Shown here: piece by piece, positions 29,001 through 38,020 of the stretch
Layout: every line of letters starts with the position of its first letter
Position numbering within the stretch: the stretch's first letter is position 1
From: JBFHER01 sp041584055
GTDB taxonomy: Bacteria > Bacteroidota > Bacteroidia > Bacteroidales > UBA5342
Direction of reading: 5' to 3'
Assembly: GCA_041584055.1 (NCBI GenBank)
Contig: JBFHER010000001.1
Coordinates: 1-64,000, forward strand
DNA length: 64,000 bases
Notes under the pieces: generated by a model
The model's database searches: none
Told to the model about the DNA's origin: nothing
The model's input: the letters and a program-made list of their open reading frames with translations, nothing else
Translations under genes and position numbers: made by a program

Positions 29001-29183
29001 AAAGTGATGGGACTTTCCAGTCTTAAAGTTTTTGCAACAGCAACCAATGTTTTCACCTTAAGTAAATATTTAGGCTACGATCCCGAGTTTAGCTATTCTC
29101 AGGATATGGTGAGTCAGGGAGTTGATTATGCTAATATGCCTGTAAGTAAGCAGTTTATGTTAGGTGTGAAAATCGGACTGTAA
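26034..29183 (+). CDS. SusC-like TonB-dependent outer membrane transporter 2
   Basis: A 1049-residue transporter. The signal peptide (MNRLLTKFAFVILTLFLTLPGFGQ) precedes a shortened, divergent carboxypeptidase-regulatory-like domain (MISGLVLNDAKQPVSQVTI). The plug follows (TEQYLQGNVSGTFV, ASVNIRGYSSF, QPLYIIDGLP, EITVLKDAAATALYGAKGANG), then the barrel, ending in FMLGVKIGL. It pairs with the SusD-like gene 47 bases downstream. Compared with transporter 1 the extracellular-loop regions differ strongly, consistent with a different oligosaccharide. Confidence 0.95.
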   Translation: MNRLLTKFAFVILTLFLTLPGFGQSTKMISGLVLNDAKQPVSQVTINIPGSKPVYTGEDGVFSIPRVDKKEWLFVTPLEGEGYNPKKILLIDQEQITIYLTSSDIESPYAEVLTPLDNKTSRDIISSFNVLEPDKFVNMPYTSTEQYLQGNVSGTFVTQSSGMPGSGASVNIRGYSSFLSNNQPLYIIDGLPIENSNIYDGLLEGVNFSPISTLDPLDVSEITVLKDAAATALYGAKGANGVVIIKTLEPKETKTTINFLYRTGLSLAPEQLPQLNAKAYKTLANEMLFSSGMAEEEYKDSYPGLFLTSADNDFIRYNHNKNWQDEVFNNAVMNNVRFSIKGGDAIAKYGLSVGYLKNNGIVKNTSYDRLNIRLIGAFDIFSWLKMDVASNLTTSTSFLEESGLSPVTNPLLSALWKSPMLNPYEYDDDGNLLKIIDEVDQLGTSNPTAIVDLSEARSKNYRFMTSVNLTGEITESLRFTSLIGLNSSNTKESLFIPDRGFDLLYDGEVFNESKGQNNSLFTFYNDNRIFYNKAINRVHALYGAIGLRWQTNQYDQDYGIARNTSSDYFTNLNRGTNLLNIIGGNNRAWNWGALYSNLSYAYADKYLVSAILSSDISSRVGKNAANTLKVGDMPVGIFYSLAGAWRISNEKFFADVDAIEEVKLRASYGVTGNDDVGEVNSFSHYLVSQYRDASVLIPGGLANDELTFQTKKQFNIGLDFSVLANRLHFTVNYFDNKNDNVVIMELQNSYLGYDTYPTNSASFFTTGFETEAFWRVVSHTDFSFDLGLNVSKYSTIIDQIASGQQIVDAPGQMQIINRVGEPINSFYGYRFKGVYATSQEANEANMYNFRKLPYRAGDAIYENVPDENGNLDNVIDKNDKQVLGSFEPDLFGGFFMNARYRNISLNVFFQGVYGNEVYNYLRQQNESMTGLENQSIKTLQRWQYEGQQTMVPQATWGDPMGNSDFSDRWIEDGSYLRLKNLTLSYDVNRKVMGLSSLKVFATATNVFTLSKYLGYDPEFSYSQDMVSQGVDYANMPVSKQFMLGVKIGL

Positions 29184-29230
29184 GCCGGAATAGGCATTAT
29201 TATTTTGTATAAATACAATAATTTGAAAAA

Positions 29231-31105
29231 ATGAAAAAGATAGTATTTTATATTCTATTGTTACTTCTTATAAGCACAGGATGTGAAGATTTTTTAAACC
29301 CTGAACAAGGTTTGGTGTTGCCCGAAAGTCAGGTGCCTGCTGATGAAGTTGAATTGCGTTCAATCAGTTTGGGTTTGTATCGTTTGCAACAGGATTTGGT
29401 TGAACAGATTGTAATCCTGGGAGAATTGCGTGGCGACCTTTTAGTGGTCACTGATAATGCAGATCCGGATTTAAGAGAAATAAACTCTTTTCAGGTAAGC
29501 GCCAGCAATAAATATGCCAGTCCTTCAAATTTTTACAGACTCATTGCTGCCAGTAATAAGGTGATTCGAATATTGGAAGCGTTGTATCCCGAGGTAATGG
29601 ACGAGAACTCAACCGTAACAAATTACCACCGCCTGTATGGGGAGGCCATTGTTATGCGCTCCTGGGCATACTTCTATGCAGTAAGGATTTTTAATGAAGT
29701 ACCCTATATTCCTGAAACTCTGAACACCATCGAAGAGATTAACGCATATGTTAACTCACCAGGAGAATATACCGACAGTGTTTACGTTGATTACGCCCCA
29801 AATGGTTTGGATACCCACACCGTGTTTGATACCACTTTTATTTACACCGACAGAAAGTTCTTAAATCAGGACATGATGACGCGTCAGTGTATCAAAGACA
29901 TCAGAGAAAAAGTTCGATATGTTGGTGTTGATTACTCGAACAAGGATGAAGTAAACGACCCGACATGGAACATTACAGTGTGGAACGAAGATGCACTTCA
30001 GGCATTTCTCGTGCAAATGTATATGCACATCAATAACTACGACGATGCTCTGGCCATTCTAGTGCCCACATTTTTACGACGCACCGTTGAAAATGTAGAC
30101 GATACATACATTAAATATGCTGTGGATAACAGGTTTGCCGGAAATGCCTGGAGCTCCATTTTTACATCAATCGATAACCTGGAACACATATTTACCCTAC
30201 AGTTCCAAAAAACGCAAGCCTCGTGGCAGCTAAATAATCTCCAGCACTATTTTTCAATAATGCCTCCCAATATCTATGCTGTTAAGCCTACCGCGAAGTC
30301 CATTCGTTTGTGGGAGTCTCAGTGGAAAAATTATAGCATCAATACAACGAATCCTAACAATGCTTATACAATAAATCCCGGAATTCCCGGCGATTTCTCA
30401 AGAGGGTATGGCAGTTCGTATATCTATGTTAAAAATGGTGTGCCTCTTGAAAAGACTCAGGTGTCAGAAATGCTCAATCTTAAGCTGCTTGGAAACTGGG
30501 ATGAAGTAAACGACATCATGCAAGGTGTGGATACGGTGGCTTACAAATATACAATCGGAAGATCTCCTTTTGACAAAGATGCCAACTTTATCGTTTACCG
30601 TGCAGCAGCAATGCATTTATATGCAGCGGAATTAATGACTAACCGTCAATACATGGAAGGAAACAGTTTCCGTCACGATCTTTTTGCTGCTGAAGATTAT
30701 ATTTATACAGGCGATTATATTAGTTCCAATGATAACCGCATGGGTACTTCAGGAAGAGCCGGTTTTTCATCTAAGCTTGGTAAAACAGCAGACAGGGATC
30801 GTTATTACATATTTGACCCAAATACGAACGAAATCATTGGCTATAAAAGCATTGCTTCCACCTTGCTTCAACAGTTGTATTTAGAGGATATTATCATGGA
30901 CGAACGTGCCCGTGAATTGGCATTTGAAGGAGAACGTTTTTACGACTTCGTTCGAATGGCAAGACGTCGAGAAAAAGCAGGGAATAATGGAATCGAATGG
31001 CTGGCAACAAAAATTTCAGAATCACGTCCTGAGAACGAAAGATCTGCAATTAAAGCTCGTTTAATGGATGAGAATAACTGGTACCTGCCATTCATCCTGA
31101 AGTAA
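29231..31105 (+). CDS. SusD-like surface glycan-binding lipoprotein 2
   Basis: A 624-residue RagB/SusD-family lipoprotein (LISTGC, C18), longer than the first one because of insertions in the middle. Recognisable parts are CEDFLNPEQGLVLPESQV, the helical EAIVMRSWAYFYAVRIFNEVPYI region split here into pieces, FIVYRAAAMHLYAAELM and the C-terminal ERARELAFEGERFYDFVRMAR. It ends the second uptake cassette and is followed by a strong terminator. Confidence 0.94.
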   Translation: MKKIVFYILLLLLISTGCEDFLNPEQGLVLPESQVPADEVELRSISLGLYRLQQDLVEQIVILGELRGDLLVVTDNADPDLREINSFQVSASNKYASPSNFYRLIAASNKVIRILEALYPEVMDENSTVTNYHRLYGEAIVMRSWAYFYAVRIFNEVPYIPETLNTIEEINAYVNSPGEYTDSVYVDYAPNGLDTHTVFDTTFIYTDRKFLNQDMMTRQCIKDIREKVRYVGVDYSNKDEVNDPTWNITVWNEDALQAFLVQMYMHINNYDDALAILVPTFLRRTVENVDDTYIKYAVDNRFAGNAWSSIFTSIDNLEHIFTLQFQKTQASWQLNNLQHYFSIMPPNIYAVKPTAKSIRLWESQWKNYSINTTNPNNAYTINPGIPGDFSRGYGSSYIYVKNGVPLEKTQVSEMLNLKLLGNWDEVNDIMQGVDTVAYKYTIGRSPFDKDANFIVYRAAAMHLYAAELMTNRQYMEGNSFRHDLFAAEDYIYTGDYISSNDNRMGTSGRAGFSSKLGKTADRDRYYIFDPNTNEIIGYKSIASTLLQQLYLEDIIMDERARELAFEGERFYDFVRMARRREKAGNNGIEWLATKISESRPENERSAIKARLMDENNWYLPFILK

Positions 31106-31239
31106 TACGACCTGGTTTATATGAATAATCATTTATTAATTTAGATTGTATATGTTGAGTTATTTGGACAATTTGTTAACTGTTGGAAACTCATTCCATG
31201 AGTTTTCAATGGTTAACATCTTATTCTGAATCTATTAAC

Positions 31240-31262
31240 AAACCACATTATATGTGGTTTTT
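31240..31262 (+). terminator. Rho-independent terminator closing the SusCD block
   Basis: AAACCACAT (31240-31248) and ATGTGGTTT (31252-31260) form a perfect 9-bp stem with a three-base loop and run into TTTTT. It lies about 135 bases after the second SusD-like gene. Confidence 0.85.
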
Positions 31263-31367
31263 CTGTAGGAGCTTGTATCAGAAATGCCTGTGCTGATGTG
31301 GCATGCCTCAGGGATGCAAACCAGATCTCTGCTCAATTTTTAATATCATCTATTTACATTCAAAAAT

Positions 31368-32747
31368 ATGAAAAGTCTTGTTATTACCAGCATTCTTATT
31401 TTTTCATCACTCCTTGTATCAGCCGGAATGAATCATGCTCTGCGTGATGAAAATGGTCGGCATGTTATCAATCGTGGTTATGTTGTTGTTACGAATGAAG
31501 GCAATTTTACAAAAGAAGATTATTTGCGAATGGTTCGGCTTGGTGCAAATGCTCAGGTGATTCGCTTAGAATTGGGAAGACTTAGCTCTTTTCCGGGAGC
31601 AGTATTGAGTCAGGATTATTTGCTTAAACTTGACTCACTTGTACATTTTGGGAAAAATGCCGGTTTAACAACTATATTTAAAATGACCGTTTATGGTGTT
31701 AGTAAGTTTTCCTGGGAGGAATTCTGGAAGAATGAAAATAATGAACATCAAATTTATACGGATGCATGGATGGTGGTCTGGAAAAGATACAAAAATGAAT
31801 CATCCGTCATTGGTTATGACATTGTAAATGAACCAAGGAAATTATCAATGGACATTTCTTATAATGACCTTACAAATCAATATCTCATTCCACTTTATCA
31901 GCAATTGATCGATGCATCACAGAAGGTCAATCCTGACAAATACTGTCTTCTGCAATCCATTTTTATGAATAAAGGAGAAAAAGTAAACGGGAATCAGTAT
32001 GCTGAAATTACAAGACGCGTAAACCGGAAGAATATTCTGTTTGCGCCTCACATCTATCAGCAGGAAAAAGACCTTGTATTACCGACATTGCTACGCTTCG
32101 AAAAGGAATCTGACTTGCTTCATGCACCTGTATATATTGGTGAATGGGGATTTCCTACCTTTGCCACAACAGATTCAACAATAAACGGTAATCTTGGGCA
32201 ATTGAACTACATTGATTTTTACATCCGCACAGCTGAGCTGTTCGACAGTTTGGGAATGAATACAATAAAAGCATGGTTCTCCGGTAATCCAAGAATGCAA
32301 AATTTTATGGCGGGAGGACGTTCTACCTGGGCTATTTTTAGCGATAAAAATGCAATTGGCACTGTGGAACGTAAATACATTACCGACATCATAGCACGCC
32401 CTTATCCGCAATGTATCGCCGGTGATATTCACGCCTTTAAATACGATTTCTCCACGCGAAGTCTTGATGTCCATCTTAAAACAGATAACAGCAAGGGGGC
32501 TTCTAAACTATTTATCGGGGCCGACCGACACTATCCAGATGGATTTTCAGTTGTATGTAACGATCTGTTTGTTATGAGTTTTAATCCATTAAAAAATACA
32601 GGATTGGAAGTTTTTAGTACAGATGAGAACAGTAATCCTGCTGATTTTATATGGGATGAGAGCCGGCAACAATTGGTCATCCTGAAGTGGCCGACGGATA
32701 AGTCTGATCTGCATCTAAAGATAGTTCCTGGAATAAATAATAAGTAA
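31368..32747 (+). CDS. Glycoside hydrolase family 5-like endo-glycanase
   Basis: A 459-residue exported enzyme with a signal peptide (MKSLVITSILIFSSLLVSA). The TIM barrel shows clan GH-A features: RLELGRL on an early strand, VIGYDIVNEPRK with acid/base E155, FAPHIYQQ, and PVYIGEWGFPTF with nucleophile E259. A C-terminal beta domain (about 345-459) matches the layout of endoglycoceramidase-like GH5 members. Activity on an internal beta-glycosidic bond of a glycan backbone or side chain is inferred. It stands between two terminator-like hairpins and may be transcribed alone. Confidence 0.82.
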   Translation: MKSLVITSILIFSSLLVSAGMNHALRDENGRHVINRGYVVVTNEGNFTKEDYLRMVRLGANAQVIRLELGRLSSFPGAVLSQDYLLKLDSLVHFGKNAGLTTIFKMTVYGVSKFSWEEFWKNENNEHQIYTDAWMVVWKRYKNESSVIGYDIVNEPRKLSMDISYNDLTNQYLIPLYQQLIDASQKVNPDKYCLLQSIFMNKGEKVNGNQYAEITRRVNRKNILFAPHIYQQEKDLVLPTLLRFEKESDLLHAPVYIGEWGFPTFATTDSTINGNLGQLNYIDFYIRTAELFDSLGMNTIKAWFSGNPRMQNFMAGGRSTWAIFSDKNAIGTVERKYITDIIARPYPQCIAGDIHAFKYDFSTRSLDVHLKTDNSKGASKLFIGADRHYPDGFSVVCNDLFVMSFNPLKNTGLEVFSTDENSNPADFIWDESRQQLVILKWPTDKSDLHLKIVPGINNK

Positions 32748-32795
32748 GAACGAATTGTCAGAAAAAGGGATAAGTCTGTTGGGCAATTCGTTTTA
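32748..32795 (+). terminator. Probable terminator after the GH5 gene
   Basis: AACGAATTG (32749-32757) pairs perfectly with CAATTCGTT (32784-32792), followed by two more T. The loop is long (26 bases), which lowers confidence. Confidence 0.5.
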
Positions 32796-32838
32796 GAAAA
32801 GAAAATGGTCAACGCTAAAAAGTAATCAACAACATAAA

Positions 32839-35800
32839 ATGAATATGCACACATCAGGCATTTTTAAACAACGAAGAACTGGAATTTTGTTGGCAATGAT
32901 TTTTGTTTCAATGCTGGTTTTTTCGCAACGTACAACCACAAATTTTAATCATAACTGGCGTTTTGTTCTGGAGGACAATGCATCCTTTTGGCAGGAACAT
33001 GTGGATGACGCTTCCTGGCGTGTTTTAAATGTTCCACATGACTGGTCCTTCGAAAAAGGGGTTAGAGTAGGAGGAGATCAAGGACAGGGGGGAGGTTATC
33101 ATGATGGAGGAATTGCCTGGTATCGCAAAACTTTTATGGTTAATAAAAGGAGTTTGTCGATGGTAAACTATATTCAGTTTGATGGGGTTTATATGAACAG
33201 TGAAGTCTGGATAAATGGTCATTACCTTGGGAAAAGACCCTATGGTTACATCAGTTTTCGTTACGATATTTCAAATTATTTAAAGGAAGGAAGCAACCGA
33301 ATTGCAGTGAGAGTTGATAATGGGTTGGAACCTTCGGCTCGTTGGTACCATCCCTGCGGTATTTATGCGCCGGTTACCTTAACAGAAGTGCATCCAACAC
33401 ACATAGCCCCAAATGGAATATGTATAACTACCCCGGAGATAGGCAGTTCAAAAGCCTCTGTGAAAACCCACCTACACATCCTTGGCGATCCCAAAAACAA
33501 GGTATTAAAAAACCGTATCCTTTCTCCTTCAGGTGAGACGCTGATTTACAGTACTCAAAAATTAAACAAAGCTCAAAATGTAGAAAGCGAACTGGTCGTA
33601 AAAAAACCAAAATTATGGAGTCCGGAAACACCGTTTTTATATACACTTGTTTCACAGATTTACGATGGGAAAGATGTGATTGATGAAGTCAGAACACCTT
33701 TTGGATTCAGAACAGTAGAATGGAAAACAGAAACAGGGTTCTGGCTAAATGGACAGAATGTAAAACTTAAGGGCGTTTGCGAACATTGGGAAGGAGGACC
33801 CGTCGGAGGTGCGTGGACAAAGCCAATGTTGCGATGGAAACTACAGCTGTTAAAAGAGATGGGGATCAATGCCATTCGTCCGTCTCACAATCCAACACCG
33901 CCCATGTTTTATGATATTTGCGATGAAATTGGCTTGTTGGTAATGGATGAGATCTTTGACGGCTGGCACAAAAAAGCACCAGAAGATTATGGAAAACAGG
34001 CTTTTGACACCTGGTGGAAGCGTGACATGGAAGAATGGATTACGCGGGATCGCAATCATCCAAGCATTTTTGTGTATAGCCTGGGCAATGAAACGCACAG
34101 TGATGTTGCACCTGAACTGGTCGCTTTTGGCAAAAGTTTAGACAGCACCCGTTTATTTACCTCCGGTGCGGGGAATAGCGAAGACATGGATATCATCGGG
34201 GTTAATGGCGGTTCAGAAACGCAATTATTTCTCGAAAATAGTACATTTGATAAACCATTTGTCTCAACAGAAGCCCCACATACATGGCAAACACGGGGCT
34301 ATTACCGCACACAAACATGGTGGCGCGATAATGAATTGCCAGGGACTTACCCTTTGCCGGATTTAACAGAAAAAGAGATTTTCTTTTATGAAGGATTAAA
34401 TCCTAAAGACTGGAAAAACAGAAAGCAACGCTTCAATTCATCTTACGACAATGCAACGGTTCGAATTTGTGCAAGAAAAAACTGGGAGGTAATGCGGGAT
34501 ACCCCCTGGCACAGTGGCCATTTCCGTTGGACAGGTTTTGATTATTACGGCGAAGCAGGTTTAGCACATGGTGGCTTGCCTTTTAATTTATTTATGGGAG
34601 GCGTGCTTGATGTGGCTGGCTTTCAGAAGGATTTGTATTATTTCTATCAAAGTCAGTGGACCACCAAAACAATGCTTCATATGCTTCCGGGTTGGACACA
34701 CCCAGGTATGAAAGAGGGGACGCTAATTCCCGTATGGGTGTATTCCAATGCAGAAGAAGTAGAATTGTTCTTAAATGGAAAATCATTGGGAAAAGATAAG
34801 CCCGGGACGGTTTGGAACGAAATGCAATGCGAGTGGATGGTCCCTTTTCATACCGGGACCATAGAAGCCGTTGCTTTTAACAATGGTAAAGAAGTCAAAC
34901 GAACTTCGTTTAGCACAAGCAAACAGCCATCGAAATTGCGGAACACACTTACAAGGTTAAATGCTGAAGATGGTTTCCCCACGAGTTATATAATCACAAC
35001 TGAAGGGATGGATGCGCATGGAAACCTGTTTCCATATGCCGAAAATAAGGTGTATTACAAGCTACAGGGAGATTTAAAGAAAGTGTCCATCGAAAATGGA
35101 AATCCAATCGATCAGGTGAGTCGTACAAAAGAAAACTTCAGACAAATGTTTTTCGGAAAAGTAAGGCTGTTTCTAGAAGAGAAAGAAAATGCTCAACAGG
35201 GATCCGTTATTTATGCATCTATTTTGGGTGATAAAGCATTGCGTCTGTCCAAAACAATTGCAATTGACGCAAATCAATCCGTCATTCTTGGGAATGAAAC
35301 AGATTGTAATTTAGACATAAAATACACCGTCGATGGTACAAGTCCGGAGACGCACGGCATCACGTATACAAAACCTTTTGAAGTACTTGATGGAACCACT
35401 GTAAAGGCCATTGTACTGCAAGGGGAGACCATTGTTTTAAAAATGGATGAGGTCTTTGGAAAAGATGAAGGTCTGTTTTGGGGAAACGAACATGCTGCAG
35501 ATATGTGGAAAGGCAGAGGTGTGAATATCCCTGCAGAAGATGCGACGCTTGAGGGAGGTGCCGTGGCTGATAACGACGCACATCATTTTAAGGGCAGTGG
35601 TTATGTTATGTTTCAGGGTAGAGAAGGTGCTGTTACCTGGTACAAAGAAAATGATGGTGAAGCAGGCGATTACAGCATTCGATTCAGGTACATGCACAAT
35701 GATACTGATAAGTACTATCCCATGAAACTATTTGTGAATAATGAATACGTGCTTACTTTTGAATTTGAAGCAACCGGCGGATGGGTTCAGAATTGGAAAT

Positions 35801-35901
35801 TTGTAAATACAATTGTGAATTTTAAATCGGGCGCAAATCATATTAGGCTCGAAACGTCCGGAGAAAGCGGACCTTACATTGATGAACTCTTTATTGATTA
35901 A
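32839..35901 (+). CDS. Glycoside hydrolase family 2 (beta-galactosidase type), multidomain
   Basis: A 1020-residue exported enzyme. Order: signal peptide (about 1-33), sugar-binding jelly roll (WRVLNVPHDWSFEKG), Ig-like domain, TIM barrel with HPSIFVYSLGNETHSD (acid/base E418) and VSTEAPHTW (nucleophile E478), and a DUF4982-type domain (VELFLNGKSLGKDKPGT). A chitobiase/hexosaminidase C-terminal-like module (about 815-870, YTVDGTSPETHG) and a C-terminal CBM6/35-like sandwich (about 895-1020, ending PYIDELFID) complete it. GH2 enzymes remove terminal beta-galactosyl or related residues, and the two extra C-terminal modules suggest binding to a polymer. The next gene starts three bases after the stop, a sign of coupled translation. 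Confidence 0.93.
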   Translation: MNMHTSGIFKQRRTGILLAMIFVSMLVFSQRTTTNFNHNWRFVLEDNASFWQEHVDDASWRVLNVPHDWSFEKGVRVGGDQGQGGGYHDGGIAWYRKTFMVNKRSLSMVNYIQFDGVYMNSEVWINGHYLGKRPYGYISFRYDISNYLKEGSNRIAVRVDNGLEPSARWYHPCGIYAPVTLTEVHPTHIAPNGICITTPEIGSSKASVKTHLHILGDPKNKVLKNRILSPSGETLIYSTQKLNKAQNVESELVVKKPKLWSPETPFLYTLVSQIYDGKDVIDEVRTPFGFRTVEWKTETGFWLNGQNVKLKGVCEHWEGGPVGGAWTKPMLRWKLQLLKEMGINAIRPSHNPTPPMFYDICDEIGLLVMDEIFDGWHKKAPEDYGKQAFDTWWKRDMEEWITRDRNHPSIFVYSLGNETHSDVAPELVAFGKSLDSTRLFTSGAGNSEDMDIIGVNGGSETQLFLENSTFDKPFVSTEAPHTWQTRGYYRTQTWWRDNELPGTYPLPDLTEKEIFFYEGLNPKDWKNRKQRFNSSYDNATVRICARKNWEVMRDTPWHSGHFRWTGFDYYGEAGLAHGGLPFNLFMGGVLDVAGFQKDLYYFYQSQWTTKTMLHMLPGWTHPGMKEGTLIPVWVYSNAEEVELFLNGKSLGKDKPGTVWNEMQCEWMVPFHTGTIEAVAFNNGKEVKRTSFSTSKQPSKLRNTLTRLNAEDGFPTSYIITTEGMDAHGNLFPYAENKVYYKLQGDLKKVSIENGNPIDQVSRTKENFRQMFFGKVRLFLEEKENAQQGSVIYASILGDKALRLSKTIAIDANQSVILGNETDCNLDIKYTVDGTSPETHGITYTKPFEVLDGTTVKAIVLQGETIVLKMDEVFGKDEGLFWGNEHAADMWKGRGVNIPAEDATLEGGAVADNDAHHFKGSGYVMFQGREGAVTWYKENDGEAGDYSIRFRYMHNDTDKYYPMKLFVNNEYVLTFEFEATGGWVQNWKFVNTIVNFKSGANHIRLETSGESGPYIDELFID

Positions 35902-35904
35902 GAA

Positions 35905-37836
35905 ATGGAAAGAAGAGGTTTTATTCGACTATCGGCCATTACCGGTTTAGGATTTTCACTGGCACCCCTAAAGGCATGCAATGCACCCTTCAATGACACA
36001 GGGCATTCAAAGGAAACCATGAAGCTGTACTACTCCCTCCTTAAGGATTGGTGTGATGGCATGATCCATATTCAGGTTGTAAATCCGAATGATATGACAG
36101 TGCATGGATCTCTTGATTGTCCCTCCTGTTTACATATTCATGGTCGGTGCATGGATGCGGTTTATCCTTTTATGTTTATGGCGGATAAAACTGGAGAAAA
36201 GAAGTATTTAGATGCGGCGGTTTTAGTAATGCAATGGGCTGAAAACAACGTGTCGCAGGAAGATGGAAGTTGGACCGTGATTCCAAATCCAAAATCCTGG
36301 AAGGGAATATCGGTCTTTGGGGCCATTGCTCTGGCCGAAGGACTTCACTATCATGGACATATTCTGGATGATGATTTGCGGCAGCAATGGATGGATCGTT
36401 TGGCTCGGGTGGGGGACTATATTTACAAGACTTTTACAATTTCATTTACGAATATTAACTATGGTGGAACTGCTGTATATGGACTAAATCTTTTAGGTCG
36501 TGTCCTTGGAAATGATAGCTTTATAGTTAAAAGTCATCGCCTCGCGGCCGATGTAAAAGCCTATTTTACAAAGAATAACAATCTGCTCTTTGGTGAAATT
36601 AAACCTGATTCTAACAAAACAAGCGCCAAGGGATTAAAAGGGGTTGATTTAGGGTACAATGTAGAAGAAACCCTAAACGGACTGGTAATGTATGCCCTGC
36701 ACGAAAAGGATGAAGAATTGCTTCAGATTCTGCAAAAATCTCTGGACAGTCATTTGGCATTTATGTTGCCTGATGGCGCCTGGGACAACAGTTGGGGAAC
36801 ACGACAATACAAATGGAGTTACTGGGGAAGTCGCACCTGTGATGGGAGTCAACCTGCGTTTGCAATGATGGCTAAGTACAATGGTGCCTATGCTACTGCA
36901 GCCATTAAAAACACAGAGCTGCTCAGGCGCTGCACAGCAAACGGACTCTTGCATGGTGGTCCACACTTTGTGTCGCATGGGGTTAAACCGTGTGTGCATC
37001 ATACCTTTGCACACGCAAAACCTTTGGCTTCTTTGTTGGACCATTGGGCGCATTTGCCAGAACAAAACACCAATATACCTTTGCCTCGTGAAGTGGTTGA
37101 TGGCCTGACATACTATAAAGACCTGGATGTTTCGCTTTTTGCCCGGGGTGATTGGCGAGGAACGATATCTGCTTACGATGCGGAGTACCATTACAAGCAT
37201 GACTACCGTCAGGCTACCGGCGGGGCATTGGCCATGTTATATCACGCCAAAGTAGGCACAATATTAACTGCAAGCATGGCTGTTTATAAGTTGGTTGAAG
37301 TGAATAATCAACAGGAGGCAGCCGGTGAGGATATTGCTCTTACACCACGAGTAGAGACCTATAAAGATGGGGTTTGGTTCACCAACCTATTTGATCTTAC
37401 CGCAACTTTTAAGTCAGCGGATGTGGACGGAAAAATAGGCATAGATGCAGATGTTCTCCTAAAAAACGAATCGCGTGATGTCGTAAACGGCACAGCCAAT
37501 CAGTTTAAATTAACCTATACCTGTACTGTAGATAAAATGCAGATAGCGGTATCAACTTATCAGGATATTATAGGAAAAACTGCACTGGTATTGCCCATCG
37601 TTTCACAAACAGGAGAAAAAATTTCCTGGAATTCACCTTCCGAAATGACAATTGAAAAAAGCAATGGGCTGGTGCTTGTCAAAGCAAATGCACCCCTTGG
37701 TATAAAAAGCATGTCGGGAACCCGCACGTTTAATCAGGTTCCAGGTGTAGAGGCAATTCCTGTGATTGCAACGATTCCTGAGGGTGAACAGTCTGTAACT
37801 GTTACCATTGAGATTGTGTCGTATGTTGACTTTTAG
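35905..37836 (+). CDS. Unclassified alpha-toroid (six-hairpin-like) enzyme, probable Tat-exported lipoprotein
   Basis: A 643-residue protein I cannot place in a family. The N-terminus has a twin-arginine motif (MERRGFIRLSAITGLGF) and a lipobox-like LKAC, so Tat export and lipidation are likely. Residues about 40-430 look like helical hairpins of a toroid (PFMFMADKTGEKKYLDAAV, GISVFGAIALAEGLHYHG, GVDLGYNVEETLNGLVMYAL). The rest is beta-rich, the layout of heparinase/alginate-lyase-like and some six-hairpin glycosidases. Conserved-looking histidines occur in HGGPHFVSHGVKPCVHHTFAHAK (split: GGPHF, HTFAH). GH154-like beta-glucuronidase is one thought, held weakly; a lyase is another. It is coupled to the GH2 gene. 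Confidence 0.65.
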   Translation: MERRGFIRLSAITGLGFSLAPLKACNAPFNDTGHSKETMKLYYSLLKDWCDGMIHIQVVNPNDMTVHGSLDCPSCLHIHGRCMDAVYPFMFMADKTGEKKYLDAAVLVMQWAENNVSQEDGSWTVIPNPKSWKGISVFGAIALAEGLHYHGHILDDDLRQQWMDRLARVGDYIYKTFTISFTNINYGGTAVYGLNLLGRVLGNDSFIVKSHRLAADVKAYFTKNNNLLFGEIKPDSNKTSAKGLKGVDLGYNVEETLNGLVMYALHEKDEELLQILQKSLDSHLAFMLPDGAWDNSWGTRQYKWSYWGSRTCDGSQPAFAMMAKYNGAYATAAIKNTELLRRCTANGLLHGGPHFVSHGVKPCVHHTFAHAKPLASLLDHWAHLPEQNTNIPLPREVVDGLTYYKDLDVSLFARGDWRGTISAYDAEYHYKHDYRQATGGALAMLYHAKVGTILTASMAVYKLVEVNNQQEAAGEDIALTPRVETYKDGVWFTNLFDLTATFKSADVDGKIGIDADVLLKNESRDVVNGTANQFKLTYTCTVDKMQIAVSTYQDIIGKTALVLPIVSQTGEKISWNSPSEMTIEKSNGLVLVKANAPLGIKSMSGTRTFNQVPGVEAIPVIATIPEGEQSVTVTIEIVSYVDF

Positions 37837-38020
37837 ATCGATGGTGACGATCGTAGTATGTGAAGCAAAGGTGTGAAATGAATCTTCATTCAGATAGGGT
37901 GCCAAATAAAGTGATGAATTTTTGGTTTTTTTGATTTTGTTAACTTCAATACCTTTAAAGCGTAAAATTGAATACTAAAATTTAAAATTATTGATTTCTT
38001 TTTAGTTAAAAGTAAGATTT

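Noticed and set aside
36673..37200. A 175-codon minus-strand open frame
   Set aside because: It is opposite the toroid-enzyme gene and has no recognisable domain or good start. It is a shadow frame.
37836..37860. GATCG ... CGATC inverted repeat after the toroid-enzyme gene as terminator
   Set aside because: Only five base pairs and no T-run.
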